Source: Mycogone perniciosa (Eukaryota > Ascomycota > Sordariomycetes > Hypocreales > Hypocreaceae). From it: a stretch of 64,000 bases of DNA. The stretch lies in assembly GCA_025331125.1 (NCBI GenBank), contig JAOALB010000177.1:35367-99366 (forward strand), in the 5' to 3' direction. Below, piece after piece: positions 43,796-54,745 of the stretch. The notes under the pieces were generated by a model, which worked only from the letters and a program-made list of their open reading frames with translations, was not told the DNA's origin and did no database searches. Position numbers and translations under genes: made by a program. Every line of letters starts with the position of its first letter. Within the stretch, counting starts at the first letter, position 1.

Positions 43796-43801
43796 ACGCG
43801 T
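43796..43801. promoter_or_regulatory. ACGCGT box upstream of psf1 (proximal)
   Basis: Perfect ACGCGT about 100 bp upstream of the psf1 ATG, within a longer ACACGCGTGA. The position and the role of Psf1 in S-phase make MBF-type control plausible; not shown. Confidence 0.35.
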
Positions 43802-43901
43802 GACTCTTCAACTTCATCGGCGACCAAGTTGATCTATATTAGTATATCGCTTCGTCTCTCCTTCCAATCCCCAAAGGATCTCATCCAATGTTGTTTTGAG
43901 A

Positions 43902-44671
43902 ATGTATGGTGATTTGGGCATCAAATTGGTATGGTAATCCCCCATATTCAACTTGGACTTTGCGGCGCGTTCTCACCTGTTCTGATAGGTTCAACACGCC
44001 AAAAGGACCCAGAACCTCGCACATCTTCCACCATACCAGGCAGAACTTGTTCGCGCCGTGACCAGAGAAGTCAGGGACCTGGATAAAGATGTCGCCGACC
44101 TGCTCGAGCCCTTCCAAGGTTCTTTCGACCCCGCAGAAGACCAGGCGGTGGCATGCACGCTGCTTGTAAATCACCTCTCCATGCGAAGAAACAAGCGATG
44201 CCTACTGGCGTACCACCGAACCCGGACGGACAAGCTAGAGGAGCTTGTTTGGAACGGCGCAGATGTCATTGACCTGTCTGGTCAGCAGGTACGAGATACA
44301 GGCACGTCTGCGAATGGCGCTTCAGTCGCTAGCGGTGATGGAGCAACGAGCAGCCTTAGCCCCCAAGAGGAGGATTACGTGAGACAGTACAGCGACTTGC
44401 TGGCGGCATACAAGGGCCAATGGACCGATATTGATCTGACAGGTAGTCTTGAACCACCTCGTGATCTGTTCATTGATGTCCGAGTGCTTAAGGACGCCGG
44501 AGAGATACAGACGGAATACGGGTAACGATCCACCACTGAGTACTGTTGATGGGAGCCATATCTAACGATTGATTTAGGGCAATTACGTTGACAAAGAATA
44601 GCCAATTCTATGTTCGCCAGGGCGATGTCGAGCGGCTGATTGCACAAGGATATCTGCAGAAGCTCAGCTGA
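43902..44671 (+). CDS. psf1: GINS complex subunit Psf1 (3 exons)
   Basis: Subunit of the GINS tetramer in the CMG replicative helicase. Exons are 43902-43928 (9 codons), 43989-44521 and 44578-44671, giving 217 residues. The short first exon encodes MYGDLGIKL, a strongly conserved Psf1 start, and joins to VQHAKRTQNL. Later blocks are LPPYQAELVRAVTREVRDL, NKRCLLAYHRTRTDKLEELVW and EDYVRQYSDLLAAYK. The C-terminal B domain includes PRDLFIDVRVLKDAGEIQTEYG and ITLTKNSQFYVRQGDVERLI. Introns are 60 and 56 bp. Without the first exon the frame would appear to start at an internal Met (44058). Confidence 0.93.
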
Positions 44672-45934
44672 ATCCCGGAAACCGGCATATATTACTATGC
44701 TTGTTTTCTGGGGTTCTGGCAGGAAGCCATTGGTTATGTCGGATGTGCCCGAAGATGGCATGCCAGTTCTTTTAAGCAGGCTCTCAATCTCAGCATAGAT
44801 CGCTGTTGGTTGCGGCGCTTGACATCAACTCGGGGCCTGTTAAGATTTAGGCCTTTTCCCGGGATGGCCTGCCAGCAACTTTTGTTGAGAAGCAGCAAGC
44901 TGTGCGGTGAGCGAGATGGTCGGTTGCACCAACTGCAGTCGCTACGACAACAGCTTAGCCGGGGAAACCACCCCAAAACTAACCTACACGAACTCCAATA
45001 TGGGCGTTGAAGTTATCCCAGTTAACCTCGAACTTTGAGGCTAAACCTCGCTTTTTTCGAGGGAAATATCCGATTCTTGGGTTTGTCATTTGTGCCAGAA
45101 CGGCTATTAAAATTCCGGAAAACCGAGATATGTACGAAGTACGAAGTACGGAGGTGCAGATAACGTCTTAGGCTACAGAGATGGCGAACGTCATGAATAG
45201 GAACAGAGTTCCATACCTTAGGTTCAGTAATTGATGCAATCAGATGCCCCACTGCGCCAGCCTTATCCAGGTACTTACTGCAAACAGGGAATAATCAGCA
45301 ATTCATTGGCCAATTTCACATGCAAAGCTGAAACAACACAATGACTGCATGACGTAGATGTAACAATGGAAGACAACCAACCTTGACCAGGATAGCAATT
45401 GCAAGGTACACAACCCTGTCGAGCCTGCGAGAAATGAATCGTGTTATAGCGCTTCGTACTCGGTAGGATTAATAGTACGAAGTATTATGTACGGAGTAGT
45501 AGTCATCCGTATCTGTCCACCTGATCAACTGTGTGTAAGACCTAGTACTACTACTATTGCTTCCTGGCTTATGATTCCGAGTAGATAAGCTCCAATGTCG
45601 CCCGCGCCGGACCCGGTGCCGGCGCCACGGACCCGAAAATTTCTTGATCTAGCAAGGTTTCTCTTGATAGCATTATCTTCGACGATACGTCCGCGTCTTT
45701 GTGGATTTTTCCGTTGTTGTCTTCATGGCGTCACCCTTTCGTCTGCCCTCTGGTCTCCTGCCTGCCTCTACCTATGTAAGGTAGCATCTAGCATGTACGA
45801 AGCAGGTCACCTGTATCGTTTCCACACTTCATTTACGACTTGCTTCCAAGCTAATATCAGTTCTTTGCTCATGCTCTATCCTTGAGCTTTTCGCCGATTG
45901 GCTCGCTGGGAGCTCCCGCCTTCGGCGCAAAACG
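44672..45934. other. Intergenic between psf1 and the SLC26 transporter
   Basis: 1.26 kb. Contains GTACGAAGTACGAAGTACGG at 45132-45151, a related unit at 45473-45500, and a short GC-rich patch at about 45600-45640. The right half is probably the promoter and leader of the transporter. No convincing ORF. Confidence 0.45.
45131..45152. repeat. Tandem TACGAAG units
   Basis: GTACGAAGTACGAAGTACGGAG: a tandem form of the dispersed family. Seen directly. Confidence 0.55.
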
Positions 45935-48900
45935 ATGTCGTCCTCTGTCCTGGGCTTCTCTCCGTGGAGGAGGAGGGCGTCTAGTCTGACCTCACAGCCC
46001 GAGCAATCGCAGCGTGACAGTTCGGACGCCTCTAGCCACCATGTCGGCCCTGCGCTCGGGGTCGCATCTTCTCAACAGCTCTCGTCGTCCGTGGGCTCTA
46101 TACAAGCCTACAAAGAGCCGATCCGTTCCTTCATCCACGGTTCAGTCCGAGATCAATTAGGTACTACAATACAACAACCGATCTGTCGTAATAGTCATAT
46201 AGCTAACAGGGATCCAGCCCCCATTGACAGCGCGCAGAATGCGCGGACGGTGCGTGAAGACACGGCTGAGCTAGCAAGTTATCTGCTCTCCGATGGTTCA
46301 GCGCAGAGACGTCCAGCCTTTCTACAGCGAACCAGATCCTCACTTTTCGAAGTGTTCGGGTCAGAATCGGGCGACACCGAGTCCGTGGATGATAGCATGC
46401 GACACTCCCAGACGATCCACGAGGTCTCTGAACCAACGTCGTCAGATGATCAAGAAGACGACGAACTTACAGAGGAGGAAGAGGGACCGTCTATGCTCTC
46501 TAATCTGCTCAAGAAATCATCACCACCCTCGTCAGTACGGAATGAATCCGTCACCCCTAGAGTTCGATTCGAAGAGCCTGAGGTTGGACAACTGGAATCA
46601 CATGTAGCTGAGGCGCGACAACTTCGACCAGAGAATGGAGACTTGGAAGCCTCCGAGCACACCCCACTATTGAGAAGGACGCCTTCTGGATCTGGCGGTG
46701 GTAGTGCTGATACTGACCTTGAGGGACAGAAGAGTCGGCCAGGAAAGAGGTGGTTGAACGGCCTGGCTGCGGGCGGCCAAAGAATAGAGCGCCATGTTGC
46801 CGGGGTTGTGAAAGTAGCATCCGACCCGCGAGGTTGGAATGGAAAGGCAATTTGGCAAAATGCCGTCGTGGAGCCGGTTTCATGTCTTCCTGCGGTTGTC
46901 GTAGGCCTGCTCCTGAACATTCTGGATGCCCTATCCTACGGTGAGCTCTGATTCGGGGACAGTATTAGTTCTACAACTAACAAGGTTAGGCATGATTCTA
47001 TTCCCCCTTGGAACTCCCATCTTCGCTCACCTAGGGTCTGCCGGAATCTCGATCTACTACGTCAGCACCATCGTCTCCCAACTGGTCTTCTCCACTGGCA
47101 GTATTTTCAAGGGCGCTGTTGGATCTGAGCTGGTACGCACAAAATCCATTCTTGGCAACTCAGACTACTGACATAGCCACTTAGATCGAAGTCGTTCCCT
47201 TTTTTCACAACATGGCTGCAAAGATCTTGGATATAGTGGGTGAAGACAACCCTGACGCTGTGATTGCTACGACCATCGTGGCATATGCCGTCAGCTCCAT
47301 GATGACTGGCCTTGTCTTCTATCTCATGGGGCGATTCCAGTTTGGCTACATGGTTGGATTCATCCCTAGGCACATATTAATTGGCTGTATAGGCGGCGTC
47401 GGGTGGTTCTTGATCGCTACTGGCTTGGAAGTCTCAGCCCGATTGGATGGTAACCTTGAGTACAACCTCGACACGGTTCAGCAGCTAATACGGCCTGGGA
47501 CACTTCCGCTCTGGATCTGCCCTCTTGTCCTTGCTATGGTCCTCTTCTATGGCCAGACTAGGGGCGCATCGAAATACTTCCTCCCTCTATTTATCTTGGC
47601 TATCCCGTTGGTATTCTACTTTTTTGTACTTTCACTGGATGTACTGGATCCGGGCAGCCTTCGAGATCATGGCTGGATTTTCAAGGGGCCACCACCAGGC
47701 GAACCATGGTGGTACTTCTATACCCTGTACAGTAAGTTACTGTTCCTTGGCCCATCTGGTTATCCCTGGTCGATGCTGACAGATTGGCAGAACTAAACCT
47801 TGTCCACTGGGGAGCAGTGACTGAAGTTATTCCGGCAATGTTGGCTCTGACGTTCTTCGGCATTCTTCATGTTCCCATCAACGTACCTGCTCTAGCACTT
47901 AATTCTGGCGAAGACAACGCCGACCTAGACAACGAGTTGAGACTTCATGGATATTCCAACTTCCTCTCGGGGTGTCTTGGTAGCATCCAGAACTACTTGG
48001 TATATGCCAATACTGTGTTCTTCTTACGTTCTGGTGGGAACCGCCGACTTGCAGGATATATGCTTGCAGTTCTCACTTTCGGCGTCATGATTATTGGTCC
48101 CAGCCTCATGGGCTGGATCCCAGTCATGATGGTTGGGACGCTCATCTTTGATCTCGGCTTTGAGCTATTAATTGAAGCCGTGTGGCTTCCACGGAAGAAG
48201 TTAAAACTTGCTGAATATCTCACGGTCATTGTTATTGTCTTAGTAATGGGTATTTACGACTTCGTTGTTGGCATTGGCGTTGGTATTCTCCTGGCCTTCG
48301 TGTCGCTTATCATTCAAGCATCGAGAGTCTCTGCGATTCGGGCTTCTTACGATGGCGAGGTTGTCACCTCTACTGTCCGGCGCAACCCGTCACAGGATAA
48401 CTACCTGAACCAAGTTGGCCGGCAGATTTACATCATGAAACTCACAGGATATTTATTCTTCGGGACCGTTGTCAGCGTCGAGGCAAAGATACGTGCGCTG
48501 TTAGATGACCATGCATTTGCCAAAAAGCCAATTAAGTTTCTGATTTTGGATTTGTGGCATGTTAGCGGACTCGATTATTCGGCGGGCGAAGCCTTCAACA
48601 CGATCAGCCGGTTGCTGGACAATAAGGGCGTGCACTTGATCCTCAGTGGCCTGGATGCTGATAGTGAGTTGGGCCAAAACCTCAGAGCTGTGGGTCTGGG
48701 CAGTGGCGACATTGAGGTCATGATGCTGCCAGACCTGAACTCGGCTTTGGAGAGTTGCGAGAACGAGTTGTTGAAGACGCTGTACGCTAGGCAGGAGGAA
48801 ATCAACTCTGCAAAGCGGGCTACCACCACCAGTATGGATGTTCCGGCAGCATCCACGACTCTGTCTTCTTTCGACCCGCCATTCAACTCCCCTCGCCAGA

Positions 48901-49421
48901 CTCATCTTGTTGAGGCTGCGCACGAGGCTCTCAATAGTGTGGAGGTCCAGAGCCGATCGAGATGGCAGAGTTTCAACGAGCCGCTGCGGCTCATGCTTCA
49001 GATCTTCCAGGGCCTAAGCGACAAGAACGAAGACTTTTGGTTCCAGGCAACGAAGTACTTTTCTCGCAGGGAATACCCCGCCGGGACAGTACTCTTCCGA
49101 CGCGGCGAGCCAGCTACTGGATTCTACCTCCTTGAGCGTGGTATCCTTCGGGCGGAGTACGATCTTCCTCAAGGATGGCTTTGCGAGAGCATAGTGGCGG
49201 GAACGACATGTGGAGAGCTGCCATTCTTCTCCGAGACGGAGCGAACGGCAACAGCGCAAGTGGAAAGAGACTGTACGGTCTGGCTGATGGAGCGGGAATC
49301 TTGGTTGAAGCTCCAGAAGGAGGAGCCGGAGGTTGCGAGGGAACTGTTGAGGATATCATTGAAGCTGACAAGTGAACGGATGAGTGCTATCACGTCGTAC
49401 ATTCTGACTACGGCGGGTTAG
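45935..49421 (+). CDS. SLC26/SulP anion transporter with STAS and cyclic-nucleotide-binding domains (4 exons)
   Basis: Polytopic transporter. Exons: 45935-46940, 46990-47132, 47185-47731, 47791-49421; 1,108 residues. The first 315 residues are Ser/Glu-rich and cytosolic. The membrane domain starts near residue 320 (VSCLPAVVVGLLLNILDALSYGMILFP) and has about 10-12 segments to about 700, with the SulP-like GSAGISIYYVSTIVSQLVFS. A STAS domain follows (about 750-860; KFLILDLWHVSGLDYSAGEAF). From about 985 is a cNMP-binding fold: YPAGTVLFRRGEPATGFYLL and GELPFFSETERTATAQ, which keeps the Glu and Arg of a phosphate-binding cassette. Yeast Vsb1/YGR125W is the nearest relative I recall, linked to vacuolar basic amino acid storage. 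Substrate and membrane are not decided by the sequence. Confidence 0.88.
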
Positions 49422-49915
49422 ATGGTCGCCTTGGCGATGAGATTGTATTTACCCAAGCACCGGTTGGATACTGATGATGGGTTAGCGTTGATGAATTTGT
49501 ACATACAAACATGCACTGGGAGGGGAGTCTGGGAATCTATGCCTCTGTCTCGGATCTGAGGAAGAAAACACTGTTTAGTCATCCGGCCCTATTGACTTGA
49601 CTTTTAGCCTACCTTGCCCTGGCCAATATTGCTTTGAATGTTGCCCAATGATAGACTCTCTATCTCAGCAATTGCATACACTGCTCTGTGCTATGTGATA
49701 ATTTGCAATTACGTCACTGCATTTTGCGTGCGAGTTCATCTTGACCATATCCTTGTGATTACTGCGAGATGTCTAGGCAGCATTGGTGCCCATGAGTCAG
49801 TTTGCCACATCGCTCCAAAGGCGCACTTGACATATGGCCATGAGAATCCGAGAACAAGAATTCGTCCTGTTCATCATCACACTCTTTCCAGGCTGAATGA
49901 CGGAACCAAAGAAGA
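49422..49915. other. Intergenic between transporter and STK19-like gene
   Basis: About 490 bp containing the transporter 3' flank and the promoter of the next gene on the same strand. Nothing distinctive is seen. Confidence 0.5.
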
Positions 49916-51016
49916 ATGCCACAAAGTCTACGTTCGATACTGGGGAAATCTAGTCGGGTGAAGAAGCCTAGTCGCCCGACACCGTCCCCAAGACCAAATG
50001 CATCAGTCCAGTTCCCCCAGAGGAGAAAGAAGCAGCCACGGGAGGATGAACAAGCGGCCCCCCAGGAGAAGCTCGCGGATATGGGGATTGTCAAAATACT
50101 AGAGGAGGAATTAACACTTAGGGACGTGGTCCAGGCGATGAGATATATTCGGTCCAGGATGTTCACGCCTGTTCCGTCTACGGGCCTAAATTCCACAAGG
50201 ACAGCCGAAGTCCTCAATTACAGATTGGCAGTACCACCGATAATCCTACTGGGCCACCTGAATGCTATCCTGAATTCGCCCTCGAGGGTTGAGAGAGAAG
50301 TTGTGGAACTTCTGGGCAAGGGCATCGTGCGCAAAGTCAGAGTCGAGAGGAGAGGCGGCATGGGAGAAGCCCTGATCGAATCCTCTGACCTCGACACCAT
50401 GGTCCACAAAGCCAATCTATCTGGGGAGACCAAGGATAATTATCTAGCATTCCTCAAGGATCACCCGACGGCACAGACATTGTCGAGGGGAACTCTTATG
50501 CACACCCAAACAGATGAACTTGTAAGAGCAGGCTTTCTGACCAGCTCATTGCAAGCCACGCCGGGGAACACGCTGCACATCCGTCCCGAAGACCGCACAA
50601 CCTTGACTTCCATCCAACATGTTTCCCGCTTCGCCTCAGGAACCGTTTCAGCCGTGGGCGGACGGAACGCCATCCATTTAGCTGGGGGTGGCGGTGGCGC
50701 TCCCACACTCACACACACGTCGTCCTTGGAGGCTTCCGACTTCCGTATTGCAGTGCCTGGACATGGACGGCATCTGAAACTGGCTGAGGGAGCTGTAGAC
50801 TGGCTGCGTGAGGCGCTGGGGAAGACAAAATGGGGCGAGGGACCGGAGGATTGGTTCAGGGAACGGTTTGAGGGCGGTGGGCTATATTGGATGAGGTGGA
50901 AGGAGTTTTGGGGCGTGGAGTGGGAGTGGGTGCTTGGACAGGCGGTTGGGTTGGGGATTGTGGAATTGTTTGATACCGGCAGCGTGGGGAGGGGAGTTAG
51001 AGCCCTGGGAGGATAA
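49916..51016 (+). CDS. STK19-like (G11) winged-helix protein
   Basis: Single exon, 366 residues. A basic, Pro-rich N-terminus (about 1-45) is followed by a conserved body: LTLRDVVQAMRYIRSRMFTPVP, VPPIILLGHLNAIL, VEREVVELLGKGIVRKVRV, and DELVRAGFLTSS. This pattern matches the STK19/G11 family as I recall it. Human STK19 is now described as a DNA-binding winged-helix protein in transcription-coupled repair rather than a kinase, and no kinase motifs (Gly loop, HRD, DFG) are visible here. A Gly-rich stretch with HLAGGGGGAPTL lies at about 255-265; the last 70 residues are Trp-rich. The family call is moderate; the function is inferred from the human protein only. Confidence 0.62.
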   Translation: MPQSLRSILGKSSRVKKPSRPTPSPRPNASVQFPQRRKKQPREDEQAAPQEKLADMGIVKILEEELTLRDVVQAMRYIRSRMFTPVPSTGLNSTRTAEVLNYRLAVPPIILLGHLNAILNSPSRVEREVVELLGKGIVRKVRVERRGGMGEALIESSDLDTMVHKANLSGETKDNYLAFLKDHPTAQTLSRGTLMHTQTDELVRAGFLTSSLQATPGNTLHIRPEDRTTLTSIQHVSRFASGTVSAVGGRNAIHLAGGGGGAPTLTHTSSLEASDFRIAVPGHGRHLKLAEGAVDWLREALGKTKWGEGPEDWFRERFEGGGLYWMRWKEFWGVEWEWVLGQAVGLGIVELFDTGSVGRGVRALGG

Positions 51017-51673
51017 GGCTGAATGGAGGAGATGCCGTCTTCTTCTTGGATGTCTGGGTCTGTACACGAACATGTGCGGGCTTACACGGGTTGCCCGACC
51101 TCTTAGGTACGGTTGAAGATGTCATGTGAGCTTTGAGTCTCGAGCCTCAAATCGGACATGTGATGGTAATGTTTGAAGCAGCTGAAGGATGTGACGTGAG
51201 AGGATCTGGGAAATGATCGAGATCTACGAGGTAAACGAGTCATCAGAAACATGCTACTCCGTACATCTGATCTGACCGAAGGAGCTAGTATGCAAGTTAT
51301 GCTACATATGAACATCGCCGGTAGTTGAATTGGGCGTCAATCTCCCGTAATATTATTAGTGCAGCTCTTTTCTTGTTGAATTTAACTTGGTTTCAAGGCC
51401 CTAGATCATGTTCTTGAGACAGTTGTGTCATGCCTGAGTAATCTGCTCGAAGCACCTGCTCGGATGTGCCGCATCTATTCGGGAGACGAGAGCCCAACAA
51501 GGCAGACAGTTGATGCTACTCGTAAGACTCTGTCCGTCCTGCGGAGTAGAGCCCAAGACTACTCATAATTCACACAAAGCTAGCAACGCGTCACACCCTG
51601 GTGTGACAGTGATGGGAGAAGCTTGGCTGCCCGCCAACCGATGATGCGGGGACTCCGGAAATATCGATACGGA

Positions 51674-51711
51674 TAGTACGGAGTGGTAGTACTACGACGT
51701 ACGGAGTACTA
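51674..51711. repeat. TACGGAGT / TACGGAGTACT cluster
   Basis: ATAGTACGGAGTGGTAGTAC followed by ACGTACGGAGTACT. First of four clusters within 1 kb. Confidence 0.6.
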
Positions 51712-51844
51712 GCAGGGCGAGGTGACAATTGCCTAGGTGACGAGCAGCTTTGGCCAGGGGTTCGTTCGTGCAACCATCTTGGCGGCATGATGGGGCATGT
51801 TTTGTGGCGTTACAGAGGCAAGTGTTGGCTGCATGCTCTGTGTC

Positions 51845-51870
51845 AGTACTCCGTACGGAGTACGGAGTAC
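51845..51870. repeat. Perfect 18-bp palindrome GTACTCCGTACGGAGTAC plus one unit
   Basis: 51846-51863 is its own reverse complement; a further CGGAGTAC follows in tandem. The same 18-mer with one mismatch recurs at 58288-58305. Confidence 0.75.
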
Positions 51871-52563
51871 ATACAATTGCAGATATACGGGGTAGTACTA
51901 CTGGTTGTGGAATAATAACATGTCATCTCGAGAGTCAAGATACTCGGGGCCAAATGCAAGAAATTGTACGGAGTATAATTATGCCAGCAATGGAGATATA
52001 CTGTCGACGTCACCGTTGCAGAAACCCTTGCGCGTTTTCGGGTTCCCCGGTCTGTTATAATGGCTACGAGCCGGGGTGTCAGAGATTTCTTCTCGTAAGA
52101 CGGAATTTCCATGAGCTATCATCTTTTTCTTTCGTTTCGTCGCTGGGCAGCAAGCAAGCGTTGGTGTTAACCAGCAATTAGGCTATATCAAGAAGTATGA
52201 CACTTCATCTCCCAGCACCTAGTATTACTATCTACTCGTATCCATAAGAGAATGAAGATCCAGAAGAAGTCTGATGAACAATAATGATGCCCTTGAATTG
52301 TCTGGTCTATTCGTATGTGAAGGAGAATAGTAGATACTAATTGGATGGAATAAAGGCGGACAATGTGGATGGATGGGCTATACCGAATTATGCAGATCTT
52401 ACCAACTAGTATTGCATTGTAGATGATTGCCGGCGTCTCTAGCAAAAGGGTGCCTGCATATGTACGAGTGCTCCGTACGAGCAGCAGTACTAGTATATTG
52501 TCTGTGCGGACAAACAGATGAGGAAACGGGACACTGGAAAGTCTCCATGGGCGTTCATTTGCT

Positions 52564-52594
52564 TACGAGTACGGAGTACTCCGTACTACTCGTA
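52564..52594. repeat. Nested palindrome with 20-bp perfect core
   Basis: Core AGTACGGAGTACTCCGTACT (52568-52587) is a perfect palindrome. Outside it TACGAGT (52564-52570) and ACTCGTA (52588-52594) form a second inverted pair, so the whole 31 bp can fold into a hairpin. Confidence 0.78.
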
Positions 52595-52620
52595 GAGCTG
52601 TCTATATTGCATACAGGGAG

Positions 52621-52650
52621 ATAGTACGGAGTACTTCGTACGAGTACTAT
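52621..52650. repeat. Imperfect 30-bp palindrome, arms ATAGTAC/GTACTAT
   Basis: ATAGTAC at 52621-52627 and GTACTAT at 52644-52650 flank GGAGTACTTCGTACGA. It lies 27 bp right of the nested palindrome. Confidence 0.65.
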
Positions 52651-54745
52651 GGAATATTATTAGCACTGCAACCATTATGGGGTAATGGGACCAAGGGATT
52701 TGTAATAGATAGTGTCCAGTTTTCGTTCATAATATCTCATGGGGAACGCTTTCAACTTGATCACCAGCATTTACATGTTGGTCCAATACTATTAGATAGT
52801 ACTGGATATTTCTACAACATTGTCCCTCCCCGGCATAATATACTTTTCTCGCCCTGGACAGTTGGAAAATGATTCGACACTAGAAGGCTCGAAAGGGAAA
52901 CTAAACGACGTTGAAATTGAAATATCGGGGCCGTCATGCCACCGAACAACTCGCTTGTCCAATTCTGGATGCCCGCCCCTTGCTGTGGTCCCCTCAAAGG
53001 CTCAGGGATCAGGCTTGTTGAAATTGCCCTCCGGCGGTTTCAAGGGTGACAAGCAAGGAGAGGGACGAGTATGTACGAGTATTATTACTCGTAACGAGAA
53101 CGCAATGAATAGTATTAGTATTTATCATCGCTGATGGAGATCTCTCTCTTTCTCCCTGCTCTGGCTTCGGCAATCTCCTGATCAACCTGATCAACCATGT
53201 TCCAGCTTCTTTGCATCTTGCATAGGGGCAAATGACAGAAGCAAGACAGGAGAAAATACAAAGAGACATACTAGAAACACGATGAGCAACGCAAGGAGGC
53301 CCGTGTCATTGATCACTTCCCGGGGTGCAGCCTCCCACTCTTCCCACTCTTCCCACTGGTTGCCCGCATCCATCCCGCGCTGAAGGATGGCACAGGGGCT
53401 AAACAAAGGCGCCACAGCAGACCAACAGGGGGCCAGTGCTAGTCTGTAGCCTCCCCCCGGCCCAATTTACTGGCTAGAGCCCCGCCGGCCAACCGACCGG
53501 TCACCACACTAGGGCCTGTAGGGGTTTCTGCAAATTACCGTAATCAACTCGCCATCCACTCTTTTTTCAAGGACCAGGCCGTTTCCCTGATACTCGTATG
53601 TATCATTGTGCGCCTTGGGAGAAGGAAGAGGCCTGGACGGATGATTCGTGAGCGCGTTTCTCTACCGTGAAACCGTGGAGTGTGTCTGGTGTTGCACTTC
53701 CCGTTTCTGCAGTCCTGCTCTGTTCTGTTCTGTTCACTCACACCCACTCGTTTCTTCGGGATCCCGCTCGTATCGTCTTTTTTTTTTTTGCCCTTCCTTT
53801 TCTTTTCTCGTGCTTATACGACGTCAGCGCCACAGCGGCCAGTGGGCCTTGTCTTAAATCCATCTGCCCTGCAATCGCCCTTGCTCTTCCTCAACCCTGG
53901 AAATCGACTTGGAATTCCGCGCCACGATCAACCACGGAAGAGTCTATGCTTCCTGAGCCGAGCGTCATTGCGATCCCCGACAGCTTAAGCGTCTGAAACC
54001 CACGTCGACTGGAACCTGTCCGGCGGTCTTTTGTCCGCCTCCCAGCTGTCATTACATATTACCGAGCCGAAAAAAAGAAAGCACCTTCAGCAAGTGTCGC
54101 TCTCTGTTGGTCCTTGCTCACCTCACCCCCAACAGTTGACCTTGTGCACACGACGAGATCCGCTCCCCCGAACCGCCTTGTTTTCCTGCTTTCCTGTGGC
54201 GAATATTCAACAAGATACGAGTACGGAGTATACTGTCGAAGTCTTCGACATTTGGGACTTGGGACCCAACAGGTCCGCCTCGTTTGGTCCCCTGAGCGGT
54301 TCGTTGGAAATATACTCAAGAGGAACCAATAGTGGTATGTCGCGGCCCCTCTCTCAGCTGCACCTCAACCCCCTTTCCACCCGATCGCAAGATTGATGTG
54401 TGCTCCTTCCTAAAGCAATCACACACTACGAGTGCAGCATCGCCTTGTAACTTGCATGACTGACAGAATCATGTTGCCAGGCTTCGGAACTTGAATCGGG
54501 CAATCGGTCAAACTTGGCCCTGGGACAGACGCCCTCACCGAGTTCTCCATCCTCACTTGCTTGTCGGCCTTGTACAAGGCTGCTTGCTAGTGCGATATTG
54601 CCTCGGTTGGACGATTGCATTGCGATATCTGCGGTTCATGGACGGCCAAAGCTTCTGAGGCCACCCAGCACTACGCACAGGCCGTCAACAAGCAGCCGGC
54701 GAGCATCACCCTCTCAGCCATCACCTCTCCCACCGCCATTTAATC

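Larger units (their letters stand above)
42633..43901. other. Divergent rpn13/psf1 promoter region
   Basis: 1.27 kb. Near rpn13 is a GC-rich promoter part; further right AT-rich DNA. A TACTCCGTACTTCGTAGTA element lies at 43695-43713, and two ACGCGT boxes at 43564-43569 and 43796-43801 precede psf1. ORFs of up to 114 codons overlap both strands near 42550-42960 and are coding shadows or chance. Confidence 0.5.
51017..54745. other. 3.7-kb gap: palindrome-rich intergenic DNA and probable long kinesin leader
   Basis: From 51017 to about 53500 no ORF looks real, and the region 51660-52650 contains the densest palindromic clusters in the window (51674-51711, 51845-51870, 52564-52594, 52621-52650). 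From about 53690 the plus strand turns pyrimidine-rich, as in a promoter and leader of the downstream kinesin, with a T11 tract near 53780 and upstream ORFs of up to 121 codons (54031-54396). The 53.2-53.6 kb part is unremarkable. Confidence 0.5.
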
